Assembly (NCBI GenBank): GCA_049317525.1
Contig: JBMOIC010000009.1
Location: forward strand, 1-64,000
Reading direction: 5' to 3'
Length of the DNA: 64,000 nt
Origin: UBA961 sp049317525
GTDB lineage: Bacteria > Bacteroidota > Ignavibacteria > Kapaibacteriales > UBA961
Both the position numbers and the translations under genes were made by a program. The notes beneath the pieces are model-generated. The model saw only the letters and a program-made list of their open reading frames with translations. It searched no databases and was not told where the DNA came from. Shown one piece after another: positions 37,469 to 47,060 of the stretch; position 1 is the stretch's first letter, and every line of letters begins with the position of its first letter.

Positions 37469-38158
37469 ATGAAACATTTATTACTTTTTTGTCTAATTGG
37501 GATTCTTACTGTATCTGAACTATATGCTGAAGAACCCTATCCATTTTCAATAGGCTTATCAGCAATGCCTAGAATTTCAATGTATAATGCAACTTCACCT
37601 GCAGATGAAACTCATGGCATGGCATTTAGTGGAGTTCCTGATATAGGACTTAGTATATATGTACCAGCAAGCAGAAGAGAAAGAGTAGGGATAACCATGG
37701 ATATTGCATATGCTACTTATAAAAATTCATATACTAAAAGTAGTGCTGATTTTGCAAGAACATTTAATTATCTAACGATTACTCCTGGTTTATCGTATAG
37801 CTTTTTTACTGTAGGAATAGCAGTTGGTTTACCTATAGGTTATCAGAGGAAAAATATTACATCGGGCGCAGTAGAAGAAGAGGGTTGGCCAGTTATTGAC
37901 CCAGGTAGCAATCCACCAGCAAAGATTACCAAATATGGAAATGGAAAAGATAATATGTCATTACTTATTGAGCCAAGGGTTGGCATTAGCTATCCAGTGA
38001 TGAGCAATAATGGAAGCAGATTAAATGTTAATGCAAATATTGGTTTAATGATGAATAACTTGTACAAGGACGAATATTATCCAACAACTAATCTGCAACA
38101 ATTTAATGCATCTATGATGTCATTTGCATTAGGTGTTCAATATATGTTCGGTTTATAG
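37469..38158 (+). CDS. Outer-membrane beta-barrel-like protein, family unknown
   Basis: 229 residues with a signal peptide (ends SELYAEEP). The sequence is dominated by amphipathic strands (GVPDIGLSIYV, SYSFFTVGIAVGLPIGY, FALGVQYMFGL at the C-terminus), typical of outer-membrane barrels of 8-10 strands. The terminal LGVQYMFGL ends in hydrophobic residues as barrel insertion signals do. AGGAG precedes the ATG. No family is recognised. An 11-bp inverted repeat 30 bases after the stop may terminate it. Confidence 0.65.
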   Translation: MKHLLLFCLIGILTVSELYAEEPYPFSIGLSAMPRISMYNATSPADETHGMAFSGVPDIGLSIYVPASRRERVGITMDIAYATYKNSYTKSSADFARTFNYLTITPGLSYSFFTVGIAVGLPIGYQRKNITSGAVEEEGWPVIDPGSNPPAKITKYGNGKDNMSLLIEPRVGISYPVMSNNGSRLNVNANIGLMMNNLYKDEYYPTTNLQQFNASMMSFALGVQYMFGL

Positions 38159-38178
38159 AACATCAATCCATTCGAATT

Positions 38179-39213
38179 TTATGAAATCAGGTCTTCAAGT
38201 TTTTTGAAGACCTGTTCTGGTTTTATAGAATTCATACAATTAAAATGTTGTTTTGGGCATGTTGAAAGACCAATATGTGTGCATGGCCTGCACTGAATAT
38301 CACTTTCTACAATACTATATTTTGTATGAAATGGAATAAATCCAAAATCTGGAACAGTACTACCATAAATTACTAAGGTAGGCCTTCTTCTCGAAGAAGC
38401 TAAGTGCATCAAGCCCGAATCATTGCATATAATAGCATCACAAGAATCCATTAATATTGCAGTTTCGGTTAATGTACATTTACCCGCCTGATTATTGATA
38501 CTAAATGGTAATGTTTTTTCGATATTATTACATATTTCGATATCATTCTGGGAACCTAATAGGATGATATTTTTTCCCATTTTATGATGAATAGAAGTAG
38601 CTAACGATATAAAGTATTCAATCGGCCAACGCTTTGTAGCGTGATGTGCACCAGGACACAAAGCAATACAATTAGATATTTTATTATTACTTTTAGAATC
38701 TGGTGGATACAAAGGAGCAGATTTAATTTCATTTGGAAGCCAGAATTCTGCACCGTTTGAGTCAGGTTGTATCTGAGGAAATGCTGATACTGCTGAAAAA
38801 TATCTTAAAGGAACAGGAATGATATCGTGTAAAGGGATTCGATGTTTATCATGTATTAATTCTCTTTTAAGTGATCTATATTTGTCATAGGTAAACCATT
38901 TTTTTCCAAGATAAAATCGTATTATTTTACTTCTAATTGAATCATGTATATCAATAATTATATCATATTTGGGCTTGTCTTTTCTTATTGATAGAATTTG
39001 TTTAAAAAAATGTATCATACCAGATTTTGTATTGATTGTTAATACACTATTGATATGTGGATTATTCTGAATAACCTCTGCAAAGTGATCAGCAATAATC
39101 ATATCTATACAAGCATCAGGAAAAGCTTTTCGAATAGATCTGATTAAAGGAGTAGTTAAAATTATATCTCCTAAAGAGGATAATCGTAGGATACAAATAG
39201 AAAATTGATGCAT
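38179..39213 (-). CDS. GT9-family glycosyltransferase (ADP-heptose:LPS heptosyltransferase-like)
   Basis: 344 residues. The N-terminus ILRLSSLGDIILTTPLIRS is the GT9 signature, GAHHATKRWPIEYFISLA begins the nucleotide-sugar half, and CNDSGLMHLASSRRRPTLV is the classic donor-binding loop. Such enzymes add heptose to lipid-A core oligosaccharide on the cytoplasmic face of the inner membrane. Whether the donor is ADP-heptose here is not shown; it stands alone without other core genes. Its 3' end carries an inverted repeat. Confidence 0.92.
   Translation of the reverse strand: MHQFSICILRLSSLGDIILTTPLIRSIRKAFPDACIDMIIADHFAEVIQNNPHINSVLTINTKSGMIHFFKQILSIRKDKPKYDIIIDIHDSIRSKIIRFYLGKKWFTYDKYRSLKRELIHDKHRIPLHDIIPVPLRYFSAVSAFPQIQPDSNGAEFWLPNEIKSAPLYPPDSKSNNKISNCIALCPGAHHATKRWPIEYFISLATSIHHKMGKNIILLGSQNDIEICNNIEKTLPFSINNQAGKCTLTETAILMDSCDAIICNDSGLMHLASSRRRPTLVIYGSTVPDFGFIPFHTKYSIVESDIQCRPCTHIGLSTCPKQHFNCMNSIKPEQVFKKLEDLIS
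38188..38214. terminator. Inverted repeat (11-bp arms) inside the 3' end of the GT9 gene
   Basis: Perfect repeat CAGGTCTTCAA / TTGAAGACCTG around GTTTT. It lies 30 bases after the plus-strand barrel gene and also encodes the last residues of the minus-strand GT9 gene. There is no strong U-tract on either side, so termination is uncertain; it could be a stabilising 3' hairpin. Confidence 0.5.
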
Positions 39214-39311
39214 ATTACAAGTTCAAAAGTGCTTGATTATTTATGATTAGTTGCCAACTCAGAATTTTTTCAGATTTTTGTACAAGAACTATCACTTAAC
39301 GAGCCATAATT

Positions 39312-39680
39312 ATGAGATTTTCAGTAGAGCAACAAGATACCGTTGCGATTTTCACATTAAAAGAATCATCTTTTGATGCTGTTTTATCACCAGATGTTAA
39401 AGCAGAATTACTCATTATTTGTCAACCAACATTAGAAGCACTTATTATTGATTTATCAATGGTGCAACTATGTGACAGTTCAGGATTAAGCGCTTTGCTA
39501 TTAGCTCATCGCTTGATGAAAGAACATGAAGCACCGGTTATTCTTGTTGGAGCAAGTGACAGAATCAAAAGTTTACTTAGAATATCACAACTTGAATGGT
39601 TATTTGAATATTATGCTACAGTTGAAGATGCCATAGGTGATTTGGGTGAAATTCAGGATGATGATGTTGATAATATGTAA
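39312..39680 (+). CDS. STAS-domain protein (anti-sigma-factor antagonist-like)
   Basis: 122 residues of the SpoIIAA/RsbV type. LIIDLSMVQLCDSSGLSALL (residues 45-64) contains the DSSGL motif, whose serine (Ser56 or Ser57) is the usual phosphorylation site by an anti-sigma kinase. No cognate kinase or phosphatase lies nearby. It ends with an acidic tail (EIQDDDVDNM). Its stop abuts that of the convergent DUF2461 gene (TAATTA). Confidence 0.93.
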   Translation: MRFSVEQQDTVAIFTLKESSFDAVLSPDVKAELLIICQPTLEALIIDLSMVQLCDSSGLSALLLAHRLMKEHEAPVILVGASDRIKSLLRISQLEWLFEYYATVEDAIGDLGEIQDDDVDNM

Positions 39681-40379
39681 TTAAGCATGTAAACATATAC
39701 TTAAGAATTCCATTATTGGGGCCATTGCAATTGCTTTGGCCTCCAAAATACAAAGTAATTCTTCGGAATATATTGATTCAACATCTATGTTAGAAAATAC
39801 CAGAAATTGTTTCATTCTTAAATATTCTTTTCCTGGATGATCTTTTTGAAAGCCTTTAGGCATTGTTTTTAATTTCTCACCTGTTAATCCATCCGGAAAC
39901 TCACGCAAAAACATTGTGTTTTTGGAAACTTCATGCAGGAGTTCCCAATCTGTATCTAAAGCTTCTCTTATTTTTAGTAATTGAGCAGATATAGGCATAT
40001 ATAATCCACCTGCTATAAAACAACCTTTTGGATCAATATGTAGATATAGTCCAGGTTTTTCTGTCTTGTCTGTAGGAATATCAGCAATATCTTTACTTTG
40101 ATAAGGAAATGAAATTCCAATATTAGTTTTATATGGTGTTTTATCCTTGCTAAATCTGGTGTCTCTATGGATTCTAAAAACGGATCTTTTGGGATGAGCA
40201 TCAAAAGGCAATTGAAGGTGAGAAAACCTCTCTTCCATAGTATGTATTAATACTTTTGCTGGTTCTTTTAAGGTTTCTTCATACCTTTTTTTATGTTCTA
40301 AAAACCAATTTCTATTATTATTTACAGATAAATCTTGTAAGAATTGAAGTCCTTCTTTTGGAAATCCAGAAAAGTACAT
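39681..40379 (-). CDS. DUF2461 (TIGR02453-family) protein
   Basis: About 232 residues. The start MYFSGFPKEGLQFLQDLSVNN, followed by NRNWFLEHKKRYEE, is the hallmark of the TIGR02453/DUF2461 family, and FRIHRDTRFSKDKTPYKTN and GGLYMPISAQLLKIREAL are its next conserved blocks. Function is unknown in the family. The ATG at 40379 is preferred over an in-frame codon 11 residues upstream. It diverges from radA. Confidence 0.92.
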   Translation of the reverse strand: MYFSGFPKEGLQFLQDLSVNNNRNWFLEHKKRYEETLKEPAKVLIHTMEERFSHLQLPFDAHPKRSVFRIHRDTRFSKDKTPYKTNIGISFPYQSKDIADIPTDKTEKPGLYLHIDPKGCFIAGGLYMPISAQLLKIREALDTDWELLHEVSKNTMFLREFPDGLTGEKLKTMPKGFQKDHPGKEYLRMKQFLVFSNIDVESIYSEELLCILEAKAIAMAPIMEFLSICLHA

Positions 40380-40411
40380 AGTACACCTTTGATAAGAGTT
40401 ATGTTTGCGCA

Positions 40412-40419
40412 CAAAAATA
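40412..40419 (-). promoter_or_regulatory. Candidate -7 promoter box (TATTTTTG) of the DUF2461 gene
   Basis: The octamer on the minus strand matches TAnnTTTG and lies 32 bases before the ATG. A near -33 sequence TTTC stands 16 bases upstream, one mismatch and one base short of consensus. The radA side of this 168-bp divergent interval holds no clear match. Confidence 0.35.
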
Positions 40420-40547
40420 CTGTATTCAAACTATTGAAAGTATATTATCACAAAAGGAATGATACATATTTATCTCATTGTATTTATAAAGTTATGTATA
40501 AAACTGTAGTTTCGTGTAGCATTCAATAATAATAATCGCAAGAGAAT

Positions 40548-41906
40548 ATGAAAGCAAGAACTCGATATGTATGTCAGAAATGTTCAGCGATAAGTTCACG
40601 TTGGCAAGGGAAATGTCATAATTGCGGAGAATGGGATAGTTTTCTTGAAGAGGTAATTCAAGATTCAAAAACAATTGCATTAAAGGCAAAGCAGAGTTCT
40701 AGTGGTATTGCTACAAAGTTGGGATCTGTTGAATTATCTGATACGCTTAGAATACCTACTGGAATTGGAGAATTCGATCGCGTTTTAGGTGGTGGAATTA
40801 TTCCTGGTTCTTTAGTATTGGTTGGTGGCGATCCAGGAGTGGGAAAATCTACTTTGATGTTGCAGATGTGTGAACATTTAGTCCCTGAGAAAACTTTATA
40901 TATTACTGGCGAAGAATCACTTCAGCAGATTCGTTTAAGGGCAGCCAGACTTCAAGGAATACCTTCAGAATTGCAGGTAATGGCCGAAACAGATATCGAT
41001 TCTATAGCTGGGGCAATTAAAGCTTTAAAACCAAGCGTAGCAATTATTGACTCAATTCAAACTGCACGAAGTGAAAGCATAGATTCTTCAGCAGGAAGTA
41101 TTACGCAAGTAAGAGAATGTACTGCTTTACTGATGCAAATAGCAAAAAAAACTGGGACAGCAATTTTTATTATTGGGCATGTAACCAAAGAGGGTTCATT
41201 AGCTGGACCAAAAATATTAGAACATACAGTAGATACTGTGTTACAGTTCGAAGGTGAAAAAACGTACTCATATCGAATTTTGAGAGCTATCAAAAATAGA
41301 TTTGGCTCTACAAATGAAATCGGAATTTTTGATATGGTAGAACAGGGTCTTAAAGAAGTACCTAATCCTTCTGAGATCTTTTTATCACAAAGGTCGGATT
41401 TAGAATCTGGTACAGCAATCGTGGCTACTATCGAAGGCACAAGGCCCCTTTTAATCGAAGTTCAGGCTTTGGTTACTCCATCTGGCTATAGTAATCCACA
41501 AAGAACTGCAACTGGTTTTGACTATCGAAGACTTCAAATGATTATTGCCGTCTTAGAAAAGAGATTAGGTATCAATTTTAGAGAGGTAGATGTATTTATT
41601 AATATAGCAGGTGGTATTACATTAAATGATCCAGCTGTAGATTTAGCTATTGCAGCTGCTTTAGTTAGTTCTTTGAAAGATAATCCTTTAGAAAAAGACA
41701 TGATAATTATGGGAGAAATTGGTTTAACCGGAGAAGTTCGCCCTATTTCTTCTATAGAACAACGATTAGCAGAAATTCAAAAACTAGGTTTTACAAAAGT
41801 AGTATTACCTAAGGCTAATCTTTCAAAGTTATCCCGGTCATTTGACCACTTAACTATGATACCAGCAGAAAGAATAGCCTTAGCTTTATCAGAAATTGTC
41901 CTCTAA
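40548..41906 (+). CDS. radA: DNA repair protein RadA (Sms)
   Basis: A RecA-like helicase that drives branch migration in homologous recombination. The zinc finger has Cys9, Cys12, Cys23 and Cys26; Walker A is GDPGVGKS (94-101); the RadA-specific KNRFG is at 249-253; the C-terminal Lon-like domain is present (DVFINIAGGITLNDPAVDLA). 452 residues, full length. It diverges from the DUF2461 gene. Confidence 0.98.
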   Translation: MKARTRYVCQKCSAISSRWQGKCHNCGEWDSFLEEVIQDSKTIALKAKQSSSGIATKLGSVELSDTLRIPTGIGEFDRVLGGGIIPGSLVLVGGDPGVGKSTLMLQMCEHLVPEKTLYITGEESLQQIRLRAARLQGIPSELQVMAETDIDSIAGAIKALKPSVAIIDSIQTARSESIDSSAGSITQVRECTALLMQIAKKTGTAIFIIGHVTKEGSLAGPKILEHTVDTVLQFEGEKTYSYRILRAIKNRFGSTNEIGIFDMVEQGLKEVPNPSEIFLSQRSDLESGTAIVATIEGTRPLLIEVQALVTPSGYSNPQRTATGFDYRRLQMIIAVLEKRLGINFREVDVFINIAGGITLNDPAVDLAIAAALVSSLKDNPLEKDMIIMGEIGLTGEVRPISSIEQRLAEIQKLGFTKVVLPKANLSKLSRSFDHLTMIPAERIALALSEIVL

Positions 41907-41924
41907 ATATCAAAAAATGGTGTT

Positions 41925-43742
41925 TTACATAATTGTCAAACTTCTTTTTTGAGAATTTCCATTTTTATACAGGATGTCTACTGAATAGATCCCTCTGATT
42001 AATATAGGCTTAACAGATTGGATAAAATCTGCTCCATCTGTTGTTGATTCATTGGCATTCCATTCATTAATTTCTTGATGATATACATTTGATATTCTCA
42101 TCTTTAAGATTTCTGGATTATTACAACAACTATTTGAACAATTACCAGAGACCTTTTCTGTTGATTCCCTTGCTTCTTTTTCATTGACTTGTAAAGCACT
42201 TATTGTTTTTGATGCAATAAATGGTTTTTTATTTTCTACTAAAAGTAATGTATCATCAGGCGTACAAGAATTACATTCTCCGATATAAGCATGTACATTG
42301 CTCCCTTTTTCTGCAATAAACCCTGGAATTAATCTGATTGTTTTTTGTGCTCTTAATTCAACAAGTTGTGATTTCTTTGAAATGAGAAGTGGTTTCATTT
42401 CATTTCCAGCCAATATTGTATCTGATGCAGTAAAAAGATATGTAGGTGCTTGTAAAATACCATCCTTCAAAGTTAAGACTCTTGGGCATTTTTCAGCGTG
42501 TTCATTAATCAAACCAAATTCAGTAGCAAATACATATAGCAAACCTGCAGTTGCTCTTATTACATAAGGAAATGTAATATCTCGAATTGCTAATAAGTCT
42601 TCCTCTTTATGAGCATATCCACTTGCTTCTGGATTTCCTGGATAAAAAAATGATTCCACAGGGCCTTTCTGGATTGCATTTCTTTCAGCAGACAAAATTT
42701 CATCTATTTCACCAATTTTTTGATAATTATCATCACCATTAGTTCTATTACTAGCAAAATGATCAGCGATTTGAGCAGTAGTATAGAATAAAAGCCAATA
42801 TGGATTTTGATCTTCTGGATAACACCAAGGATTGACAATACTACCTTTTTCGGAGAAAACTTTTTCGGCATTCCAGTATTCAACTCTTTCTTTTGCTGAA
42901 CTAACATTTTTATCTTCATCAATACAAGGAGACATTTTATTACCATCCCATTCTTTATAATTCATTGCATCTTCATATGGATCATGCCAAAGGCCATGTT
43001 CATCGCAGTGAACATGCGCAGGAATACTCATATCGCCTAATAAATGGCAAACCCTACCAATAAATTGATAGATTATATCTTTTTTTCTGTTTTGTAAAAC
43101 AGTGTCACCATATCGAAAATAGTCATGGTACCAATCAGATAGGGAATAACCAAAGTATACAGGACTCACTATCGATTCTCCTTTAAATGTAAAGAAAGCA
43201 TAATCTGTGATTTTAGGCTTATATTCTTTAATTCCTAAATAAATCATTGCTTTTTTATATGCCATTAAATCAGTGTCTACAAAAAAATCCAAATTTTGAG
43301 CCATTGAACATATAGAAAAATCCAGCCATGAATGCGGCCATGGATTATGATTTAAAGCCAATCGAAAAGTTTCATTATACTGTGGATTCCTTGAGTCTGG
43401 ATCCCAAAAATGATTGATGCTTGTTAAAGACCCCTTACCAAAGCCAAACAGAATATCTTTTTCATGCATAAAGCGAATTGGGTCTTGTATATCTTCACTC
43501 CAAGCACCACCTGGAACAGTACTATACTGCCAGCGAAAATCAGAAACTTTGTCAAATTCTCCTTCGGTGCATAAGCCATCATTGCCTAAAATATGTATAT
43601 CAAATTCTGGAATTGATGTTCCTAAATGATGTACTAATAATGAATATGCTTCTTTAATAATATATTGATGTGTTGGTTCTTTATGGGCATAAAGTGGACT
43701 ACAAAAGATAATGATCAAAAGAACCCTTTTAACTTTTTTCAT
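41925..43742 (-). CDS. Secreted zinc-dependent phospholipase C-like protein with extended C-terminal region
   Basis: 605 residues with a signal peptide (ends PLYAHKEP). The N-terminal all-helical part matches zinc phospholipase C/S1-P1-type enzymes: THQYI with His25, WSEDI (Trp81-Asp84), NHFWDP (His111), and the zinc segment VCHLLGDMSIPAHVH with His233, Asp237 and His243. The C-terminal 200 residues add the phrase TIRLIPGFIAEKGSNVHAYI, like the three-stranded coat-hanger segments of FCB surface proteins, and a cysteine-rich patch (NCSNSCCNN). No T9SS domain is clear. Activity on a phospholipid is inferred. Confidence 0.7.
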   Translation of the reverse strand: MKKVKRVLLIIIFCSPLYAHKEPTHQYIIKEAYSLLVHHLGTSIPEFDIHILGNDGLCTEGEFDKVSDFRWQYSTVPGGAWSEDIQDPIRFMHEKDILFGFGKGSLTSINHFWDPDSRNPQYNETFRLALNHNPWPHSWLDFSICSMAQNLDFFVDTDLMAYKKAMIYLGIKEYKPKITDYAFFTFKGESIVSPVYFGYSLSDWYHDYFRYGDTVLQNRKKDIIYQFIGRVCHLLGDMSIPAHVHCDEHGLWHDPYEDAMNYKEWDGNKMSPCIDEDKNVSSAKERVEYWNAEKVFSEKGSIVNPWCYPEDQNPYWLLFYTTAQIADHFASNRTNGDDNYQKIGEIDEILSAERNAIQKGPVESFFYPGNPEASGYAHKEEDLLAIRDITFPYVIRATAGLLYVFATEFGLINEHAEKCPRVLTLKDGILQAPTYLFTASDTILAGNEMKPLLISKKSQLVELRAQKTIRLIPGFIAEKGSNVHAYIGECNSCTPDDTLLLVENKKPFIASKTISALQVNEKEARESTEKVSGNCSNSCCNNPEILKMRISNVYHQEINEWNANESTTDGADFIQSVKPILIRGIYSVDILYKNGNSQKRSLTIM

Positions 43743-43751
43743 AGCATTCCC

Positions 43752-45161
43752 TTATTGAATAATTGTAAAAACAGAAGTAGTTATAGAATTATCGTGATGT
43801 ATAATGCATGTATATTGTCCAGAAGATATACCTTTCATATAGTTCCATATCACTGTCTGATGTCCTTGATTATACCATCCCTCTGCAAATGATGCAATTT
43901 TTCTTCCTTTTATATCAATGATTTCTATAGAGATAAGTCCTTCTTTTTTTACGATAAAATCGATAGTAATTTCTTGTTGATTACTTGGATTTGGAAATAG
44001 AAGAAGATTATTAATAGATTCATCAGCTATATGATTCGTATCATTTTGAATTGTCTTATTTAGTACAAAAGCTGCAATATTTATACTTGGTTTATGTTGT
44101 GTTCCAATACTTTTAATGTTCCCACCAACATATAATGTATCTTTACATACAAAAAGGCTTTGTACAGATCCTACTATTCCACCTTGAACACTTTCCCATG
44201 TAATACCATTCAATTTTGCTATTCCCATATCATCAATATCATCATCTAGCCTAAAATCACCTCCGATATATATATCATTGCCATATGCTTGAATCGTATT
44301 TATTTGTTGACAATATGGAGGTAGAGCAATTGTATCCCACTTGTTATTATGCCAATGATATAGTGGCATTTGCTGTAATATTGATTGATTTTCTTGCATA
44401 GTTGAAACAAAGATTTCCCCTTTATGATTTACTGCTATTGCTTTAGGATACCCTATAATTCCAGTGCCAATTGCAGACCAAGTTTTGCCGTCCCATTTAG
44501 CGATATTTCTGGCTAATTCTTTACCAGCTTGATCGAAATTACCTATTACATAAATATCATTCTCATGAACACACATTGCTGTAATTTTAGCAATGGGCGA
44601 AGAATATGGATTATATTGTAATAACTTTATGCCTTCAGCAAGAGGCTGCCATTTTCCTTTTATATATTGCGCTATCGAATTATATTCTTTTCCATTGATA
44701 TCATTAAAAATTCCTGCTATATACAAGTGAGTACTATCTGCTACTATTGAATTTATTCTTCCATATGAAAATCCATCCATTGCTTTCCACGTTTTACCAT
44801 TCCATTGTGCCAGCATTCTGGCTGGTAAACCACCTGCTTTAGAAAATTCTCCAGCTATATATATATTCCCATCTGGGCCTTTACACATTGCATGAACTTG
44901 TGAATTTACTCCTTGGCCCAAAGCAGTAAACTGAGAATTTTTCCATTCTGAAATAAAATGAATGTCTTGTAAAAATGGATTTTCACTCAATGTTTGATAG
45001 AAAATCCCGCTAATTAACAGATGATCTGATGTTTTAAGAATATTGTCTATATTTCTATGACTATCAATAATTCCTGGTTTATAGAAACTGATCCAGTCGT
45101 TTTCTAGACAATGAATAGAACTTATATTGAATAATATATATAATGTTAAAACTGTTTTCAT
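43752..45161 (-). CDS. Secreted repeat (propeller-like) protein with T9SS sorting domain
   Basis: 469 residues with a signal peptide. Five or six repeats of about 55 residues follow the pattern IAQYIKGKWQPLAEG / IAKWDGKTWSAIGTG / LAQWNGKTWKAMDG, probably one beta-propeller. The last 85 residues (LLLFPNPSNQ, then EIIDIKGRKIASFAEG, then ISSGQYTCII) are a good T9SS type A domain. It lies 9 bp upstream of the phospholipase-like gene. Likely a surface lectin-like or binding protein; ligand unknown. Confidence 0.82.
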   Translation of the reverse strand: MKTVLTLYILFNISSIHCLENDWISFYKPGIIDSHRNIDNILKTSDHLLISGIFYQTLSENPFLQDIHFISEWKNSQFTALGQGVNSQVHAMCKGPDGNIYIAGEFSKAGGLPARMLAQWNGKTWKAMDGFSYGRINSIVADSTHLYIAGIFNDINGKEYNSIAQYIKGKWQPLAEGIKLLQYNPYSSPIAKITAMCVHENDIYVIGNFDQAGKELARNIAKWDGKTWSAIGTGIIGYPKAIAVNHKGEIFVSTMQENQSILQQMPLYHWHNNKWDTIALPPYCQQINTIQAYGNDIYIGGDFRLDDDIDDMGIAKLNGITWESVQGGIVGSVQSLFVCKDTLYVGGNIKSIGTQHKPSINIAAFVLNKTIQNDTNHIADESINNLLLFPNPSNQQEITIDFIVKKEGLISIEIIDIKGRKIASFAEGWYNQGHQTVIWNYMKGISSGQYTCIIHHDNSITTSVFTIIQ

Positions 45162-45182
45162 GTATCAAAATCCCCCAAAATT

Positions 45183-47030
45183 TTAATGTTTATTTGTACT
45201 AAGTAATTCTTCCAATTGACCCTGTTTTTTGTGTAAAGCAATGATATATAATGTAAGTTCTTCTATTTTTTTAAGAAGCGCAATGTGCATCGAACCAATA
45301 TGAATACCATGTTGAGTGATGTCCGATTCTTTTGGAATATTCGGCAGATGATGATATTGATTGATAAAGTTTTCGAGTTCAAGGGGTTCCATAAGTGAAT
45401 AGTTTTTGGAAAACACTGTATCTGCCCATGATTCTGATGTTATGATAAGTTCTTTGGTAATAATAGCCCCATCAACACTTAGATTATATGTTGAATCTTG
45501 GCATAATTGTCCTAGATTTTTTTGTTTCCCAATTTGAACATTCCCTAGAATATGAAGAGATTGTTCTGGTTGTGCTGTGCCAATTCCTACTTTTCCATTA
45601 TCTAGCACAGTTAATAATGGATTATCAGATTGAGAAGAAACCTTTAAAGCCGCAGACATCGAGTCATTTGAAACAGAAAGAATATGTAAGCTTGCCTTTG
45701 GTAAAACAGTACCTATGCCAATAAATGCCTGTTCTGGATCAATAGAGATTCCTCTTAATGAATAAGAATTCTCTTTATTTCTTAGAATATCAATGGATGA
45801 ATGAGCAATAGTATTATGTACAGAATTTGCAAGAATGATTTGTCCATTCTGAAACCGAATAAATCCAGAATTTCCTGCATCAATATTCTTTAAAGTATCT
45901 GTATCTATGTATGCATTTTCTGCAAGAAAAGAAGTTGTTCCTGAGTGCAGAGTAAATTGCTTACCAATGTGAAGATGATCTTTAGGTGATTGATTATTGA
46001 TTCCTAAAAAGCCATTATTCTTTATATCAAACAAGGTATTCCATTGATTATTCCTAATTCTCAATACTGATTGTCCTTGTGTTTGATGCGAAGACACAAT
46101 GTCTACAGTTGATTCTGGAAATTTCTGTCCTATACCTATATTCCCATCCTGTTGAATAATCATGCCTCTAAATGTTTGTAGATTGCCCCATTCAAATGAT
46201 ACAGGTTCTGAAAAGTTATCTGGATTTGATGATATTCCTAATGAGATTGAACCTTTATACATAGATATTGCAGCCCCTGGGCCTGGATCTATCCTTCTAT
46301 TGCAATCATTATTGATATCATAAAAAAGATTATCTGCAATACGAGAGCTTCCTCCTGAATGGAATGTTAATTTTCTGCCAATATGTAACATTTCTTTGGG
46401 CACATCATTACCAATGCCAATTCTGGGAAGCCAGTAATTTCTAGAAGATCCTGCGGCTATAGAAGAATGATGAGCTGTAAGCATACACATTACCGATATA
46501 TCTCCATCTTTTTCGGTACCAAGCATATCTGTTTTTTGAATTCGAAAATCTAATCCCCTAGGTTTGTTCCCATGTACAGAAAACATTTTTGTATCAAATG
46601 GATTTCCCATCATTTCCATAGATTTTATTGATGCAATATGTTCTTCTTTGCCCAGAGGATCGTCAATGATGCCACTTCTAAACTCAATAGATGATGGTAA
46701 ATGTAAAGTTCTATCTGTTTGTTGCGCAAATGCGCTTTGTAAGCGTAATATTGCAGGTGGAAATAACTCATTGTGGGTTGGATCTGCACTTTTTGAATAT
46801 AAATGCAATAGTGTTTTAGGAATTTGTAAAGATTGGGGATGCAAAGAGAATAATCCCAATCCTGAATAGGGCATTTGATTGCCTGTAGAATGATAATAGT
46901 CTCCAAAAAAACTACTCTTTTTAGGAAACTCAGCATGATAAAACCCCCATTCATATGGTAATTGTTGGCCATAAGAAGTATAAAAAAACAATAGACAAAA
47001 CCCTGTAAGAATACATCGTGAACACCCCAT
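45183..47030 (-). CDS. Secreted surface protein with tail-fibre/S74-like C-terminus
   Basis: 615 residues with a signal peptide (ends YTSYGQ). A body of repeated phrases such as PKEMLHIGRKLTFHSGG and PEQSLHILGNVQIGKQ, in which each repeat places a short beta element after an IGIG or VGIGT motif, is typical of Bacteroidetes tail-fibre-like surface proteins. The C-terminal part SWADTVFSKNYSLMEPLELE, then YHHLPNIPKESDIT and a helix ending EELTLYIIALHKKQGQLE, matches their S74-like trimer/coiled-coil domain. Probably a trimeric surface fibre. Function unknown. Confidence 0.72.
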   Translation of the reverse strand: MGCSRCILTGFCLLFFYTSYGQQLPYEWGFYHAEFPKKSSFFGDYYHSTGNQMPYSGLGLFSLHPQSLQIPKTLLHLYSKSADPTHNELFPPAILRLQSAFAQQTDRTLHLPSSIEFRSGIIDDPLGKEEHIASIKSMEMMGNPFDTKMFSVHGNKPRGLDFRIQKTDMLGTEKDGDISVMCMLTAHHSSIAAGSSRNYWLPRIGIGNDVPKEMLHIGRKLTFHSGGSSRIADNLFYDINNDCNRRIDPGPGAAISMYKGSISLGISSNPDNFSEPVSFEWGNLQTFRGMIIQQDGNIGIGQKFPESTVDIVSSHQTQGQSVLRIRNNQWNTLFDIKNNGFLGINNQSPKDHLHIGKQFTLHSGTTSFLAENAYIDTDTLKNIDAGNSGFIRFQNGQIILANSVHNTIAHSSIDILRNKENSYSLRGISIDPEQAFIGIGTVLPKASLHILSVSNDSMSAALKVSSQSDNPLLTVLDNGKVGIGTAQPEQSLHILGNVQIGKQKNLGQLCQDSTYNLSVDGAIITKELIITSESWADTVFSKNYSLMEPLELENFINQYHHLPNIPKESDITQHGIHIGSMHIALLKKIEELTLYIIALHKKQGQLEELLSTNKH

Positions 47031-47060
47031 AAAACCCCCATTATATAAATATATGATACC

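Noticed and set aside
41057..41440. 127-residue minus-strand ORF inside radA
   Set aside because: It lies wholly within the conserved RadA coding sequence on the opposite strand.
7693..45161. T9SS secretion machinery
   Set aside because: Four proteins carry sorting-type tails, but no Por/Spr component (SprA, PorV, PorU, PorM) lies in the window.
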